Below, piece by piece: positions 62,122 to 64,000 of a DNA stretch of 64,000 bases; position 1 is the first letter of the stretch, and each line of letters begins with the position of its first letter. The DNA lies in NCBI RefSeq assembly GCF_021729865.1, contig NZ_CP063400.1, positions 2,666,001-2,730,000 on the forward strand. The letters run 5' to 3'. The notes below the pieces were generated by a model that did no database searches, had not been told where the DNA came from, and saw only the letters and a list, made by a program, of their open reading frames with translations. The stretch is from Hydrogenophaga sp. SL48. GTDB taxonomy: Bacteria > Pseudomonadota > Gammaproteobacteria > Burkholderiales > Burkholderiaceae_C. Position numbers and translations under genes: made by a program.

Positions 62122-63117
62122 ATGACCCTCAACCGCCGCCAGATCATCCAGGCCACCGCCGGCTCCGCCCTGCTGGGCAGCCTCGGCCTGCAACACGCCT
62201 TTGCCCAGGGGCTCGAACAGGTGAAGATCGTCAACGGCTTTCCCGCCGGCGGCAGCGCCGACGTGACCAGCCGCCGCATCGGCGAGAAGCTGGGTGGCTC
62301 GGCGTACACCAAGAACGCCGCCGTGGTGGAGAACAAGACCGGCGCGGCCGGCCGCATCGCCGTCGAGACCGTGAAGAACGCCGCGCCCGATGGCGCCACG
62401 CTGCTGCTCACGCCGTATTCGATGATGTCGATCTACCCGCACATCTACAAGCAGCTGAGCTACGACCCCTTCAAAGACCTGGTGCCCGTCGCCATGGCCT
62501 CGATGCTCGCGCACGGCCTGGCCGTCGGCCCGATGGTGCCGGCCTCGGTGAAGACGGTGAAGGACTACCTGGCCTGGTGCAAGGCCAACCCCACGCTGGC
62601 CAACTACGGCTCGCCCGCCGCCGGCTCCACGCCACACTTCCTCGGCGCGCTGCTGGGCCTGGAGGCGAACGTGGACCTCAAGCACGTGCCCTACCGCGGC
62701 TCCATCCCCGGCATCACCGACGTGATCGGCGGCCAGCTCGCCAGCATGTTCACGCCGCACGGCGACTTCCTGCCCAACCACAAGGCCGGCAAGCTGCGCA
62801 TCATCGCCACCTCGGGCAAGCAGCGCTCGACCTTCGTGCCCGAAGTGCCCACCTTCGCCGAACAGGGCTTCCCCGACCTGGTGGTGGAAGAGTGGTTCGG
62901 TTTCTACGCGCCGGCCAAGACCCCCGCGGCCGTGGTGACCAGCGCCAACCAGGCCATCAACGCCGCGCTCAAGGAAAAGACGGTCATCGACAGCCTGGCC
63001 ATCTCCGCCATGGTGCCGGTCGGCGGCTCGCCGGAAGACATGGCCAAGAGCATGAAGTACTACTTCGACCTCTGGGGCCCGCTGGTCAAGAAGATCGGCT
63101 TCACCGCCGAGTCCTGA
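62122..63117 (+). CDS. Bug/TctC-family receptor, operon B
   Basis: A 331-residue periplasmic receptor with a Tat-like signal (NRRQIIQATAGSALLGSLGLQHAFA). Key segments are VKIVNGFPAGGSADVTSRRIGEKL, VVENKTGAAGRIAVETVKNAAPDGA, NYGSPAAGSTPHFLGALLG, and HVPYRGSIPG. It is closely related to the operon A receptor. The ATG at 62122 follows a GGAG site; the frame runs upstream through the thioesterase end. No TctA/B genes are nearby, so it may use membrane subunits elsewhere or act as a sensor. The esterase gene follows after 40 bp. Confidence 0.88.
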   Translation: MTLNRRQIIQATAGSALLGSLGLQHAFAQGLEQVKIVNGFPAGGSADVTSRRIGEKLGGSAYTKNAAVVENKTGAAGRIAVETVKNAAPDGATLLLTPYSMMSIYPHIYKQLSYDPFKDLVPVAMASMLAHGLAVGPMVPASVKTVKDYLAWCKANPTLANYGSPAAGSTPHFLGALLGLEANVDLKHVPYRGSIPGITDVIGGQLASMFTPHGDFLPNHKAGKLRIIATSGKQRSTFVPEVPTFAEQGFPDLVVEEWFGFYAPAKTPAAVVTSANQAINAALKEKTVIDSLAISAMVPVGGSPEDMAKSMKYYFDLWGPLVKKIGFTAES

Positions 63118-63157
63118 TCGCGCCGTCGCACCTCCTTCCCTTGCACGAGGCATCCCC

Positions 63158-64000
63158 ATGAAGCATCCGAATGCATCCGCACGCCTGGCCTTGGTCGCCG
63201 TGCCGGCCCTGGTCCTGAGCGCCTGCGCCCAGATGGGCCCGGCACCCGCCGGGGGCCCGGCCGGCGTCGCCCGCGGCGCCCCCCTGCAGCAGTGTGAAAC
63301 CCTGGCGGCCAGCTTCCGGCACGACCAGACCGCCATCGACTCGGCGACCGTGGTGGCCGCCGGCACGCTGCGGCTCGGCGGGCACGAACACTCGCGCCCG
63401 CTGCCGCAGGGTGCCGCACCGGCGCAGCCCACCGGCGGCAACCCGGTGGCCGAGCACTGCCTTGTCAAGGGCGCGATGCACAAGCGCAAGGGCAGCGACG
63501 GGCGCGACTACGCCATCGGCTTCGAGATGCGCCTGCCCAAGGCCTGGAACGGCCGCTTCTACTACCAGGGCAACGGCGGGCTGGACGGCAACGTGCGCCC
63601 GGCCGAAGGGGCGCTGGGCGGCGGCCCGCTGACCGGTGCGCTGATGCAGGGCTTTGCCGTGATCAGCTCCGACGCCGGTCACTCGGGCCCGCAGACGCCC
63701 TACTTCGGTCTGGAACCCCAGTCGCGGCTGGACTACGGCCACCAGGCGGTGGCCAAGCTCACGCCCATGGCCAAGGCCCTGATCGCCACCGCCTACGGCA
63801 AAGGGCCGGACCGCTCCTACCTGGGCGGCTGCTCCAACGGCGGCCGCCACGCGATGGTCGAGGCCGCGCGCGGCCAGGCCTACGACGGCTACCTGATCGG
63901 TGCCCCCGGCTACCGCCTGCCCAACGCCGCGCTGGCCCAGCTCTGGGGTGCGCAGCAGTGGGCGCCGCTGGCCGTGGCCGGCGCCACCACCCAGCACCCG
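63158..64000 (+). CDS. Feruloyl esterase/tannase-family lipoprotein (3' end outside window)
   Basis: The gene is open from the ATG at 63158 to the window end, 281 codons without a stop, so it is partial at the 3' side. The N-terminus ends VLSAC, a lipobox, so the enzyme is probably anchored in the outer membrane or periplasm. GCSNGGR holds nucleophile S226, flanked by the Cys typical of PF07519 tannase/feruloyl esterases; FYYQGNGGLDG and SSDAGHSG are also typical. It would hydrolyse feruloyl or galloyl esters outside the cytoplasm and feed operon B. It follows the receptor gene by 40 bp in the same direction. Confidence 0.88.
   Translation, partial: MKHPNASARLALVAVPALVLSACAQMGPAPAGGPAGVARGAPLQQCETLAASFRHDQTAIDSATVVAAGTLRLGGHEHSRPLPQGAAPAQPTGGNPVAEHCLVKGAMHKRKGSDGRDYAIGFEMRLPKAWNGRFYYQGNGGLDGNVRPAEGALGGGPLTGALMQGFAVISSDAGHSGPQTPYFGLEPQSRLDYGHQAVAKLTPMAKALIATAYGKGPDRSYLGGCSNGGRHAMVEAARGQAYDGYLIGAPGYRLPNAALAQLWGAQQWAPLAVAGATTQHP

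Overview
The window is GC-rich, gene-dense DNA of a betaproteobacterium. Gene content (phasin, five orphan Bug/TctC-type solute receptors, protocatechuate 4,5-cleavage genes ordered as in Comamonas) points to the Comamonadaceae, and Hydrogenophaga or a close relative is my best guess; that placement is inference. I see no rRNA, tRNA, CRISPR array, insertion sequence, phage or plasmid gene.

Layout. Bases 1-12.6 kb are mostly core and housekeeping: a secreted protein of unknown role, a nitroreductase/thioesterase/deacetylase group, a PHA granule phasin with a well-formed promoter, a patatin-like lipoprotein, an iron-binding periplasmic receptor, an ECF sigma factor beside a two-component system, a short-chain dehydrogenase and a GspE-type ATPase. 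12.7-21.4 kb holds a gamma-glutamyltransferase, an acyl-CoA ligase and dnaG-rpoD. 21.8-24.0 kb carries a second LigAB-type extradiol dioxygenase with its own divergent LysR regulator. 24.1-35.2 kb mixes a flippase-like membrane protein, an orphan ArsA ATPase, a Cpx-like envelope stress set, a urate-degradation module (uraD-receptor-uraH) and a secreted phytase-like protein.

35.3-64 kb is an aromatic catabolism island. On the minus strand ligJ-ligK-ligI-ligA-ligB-ligC plus an aldo/keto reductase form the protocatechuate 4,5-cleavage operon, with a divergent Bug receptor and a LysR gene. A TRAP transporter with a GntR regulator and a MetE-like methyltransferase follow. The last 11.5 kb contains two paralogous hydroxycinnamate operons: A (crotonase, feruloyl-CoA synthetase-like ligase, Bug receptor, MarR regulator) and B (crotonase, ligase, 3-hydroxyacyl-CoA dehydrogenase, thioesterase, Bug receptor, feruloyl-esterase/tannase cut by the window edge), with a divergent amidohydrolase that fits the beta-ketoacyl-CoA hydrolase step. 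Read together, the island can take feruloyl esters to ferulate, ferulate by CoA-dependent side-chain shortening to vanillate, and protocatechuate to pyruvate and oxaloacetate. Vanillate O-demethylation and the 4-oxalomesaconate tautomerase are not seen here.

The most interesting unexplained structure is a family of about eleven 75-200 bp intergenic repeats. All but one start 0-14 nt after a stop codon, always in the gene's own orientation (the exception follows another copy), and the outer hairpin stem changes sequence from copy to copy while staying complementary. A second, unrelated hairpin family occurs as an inverted pair between rpoD and the second dioxygenase operon.
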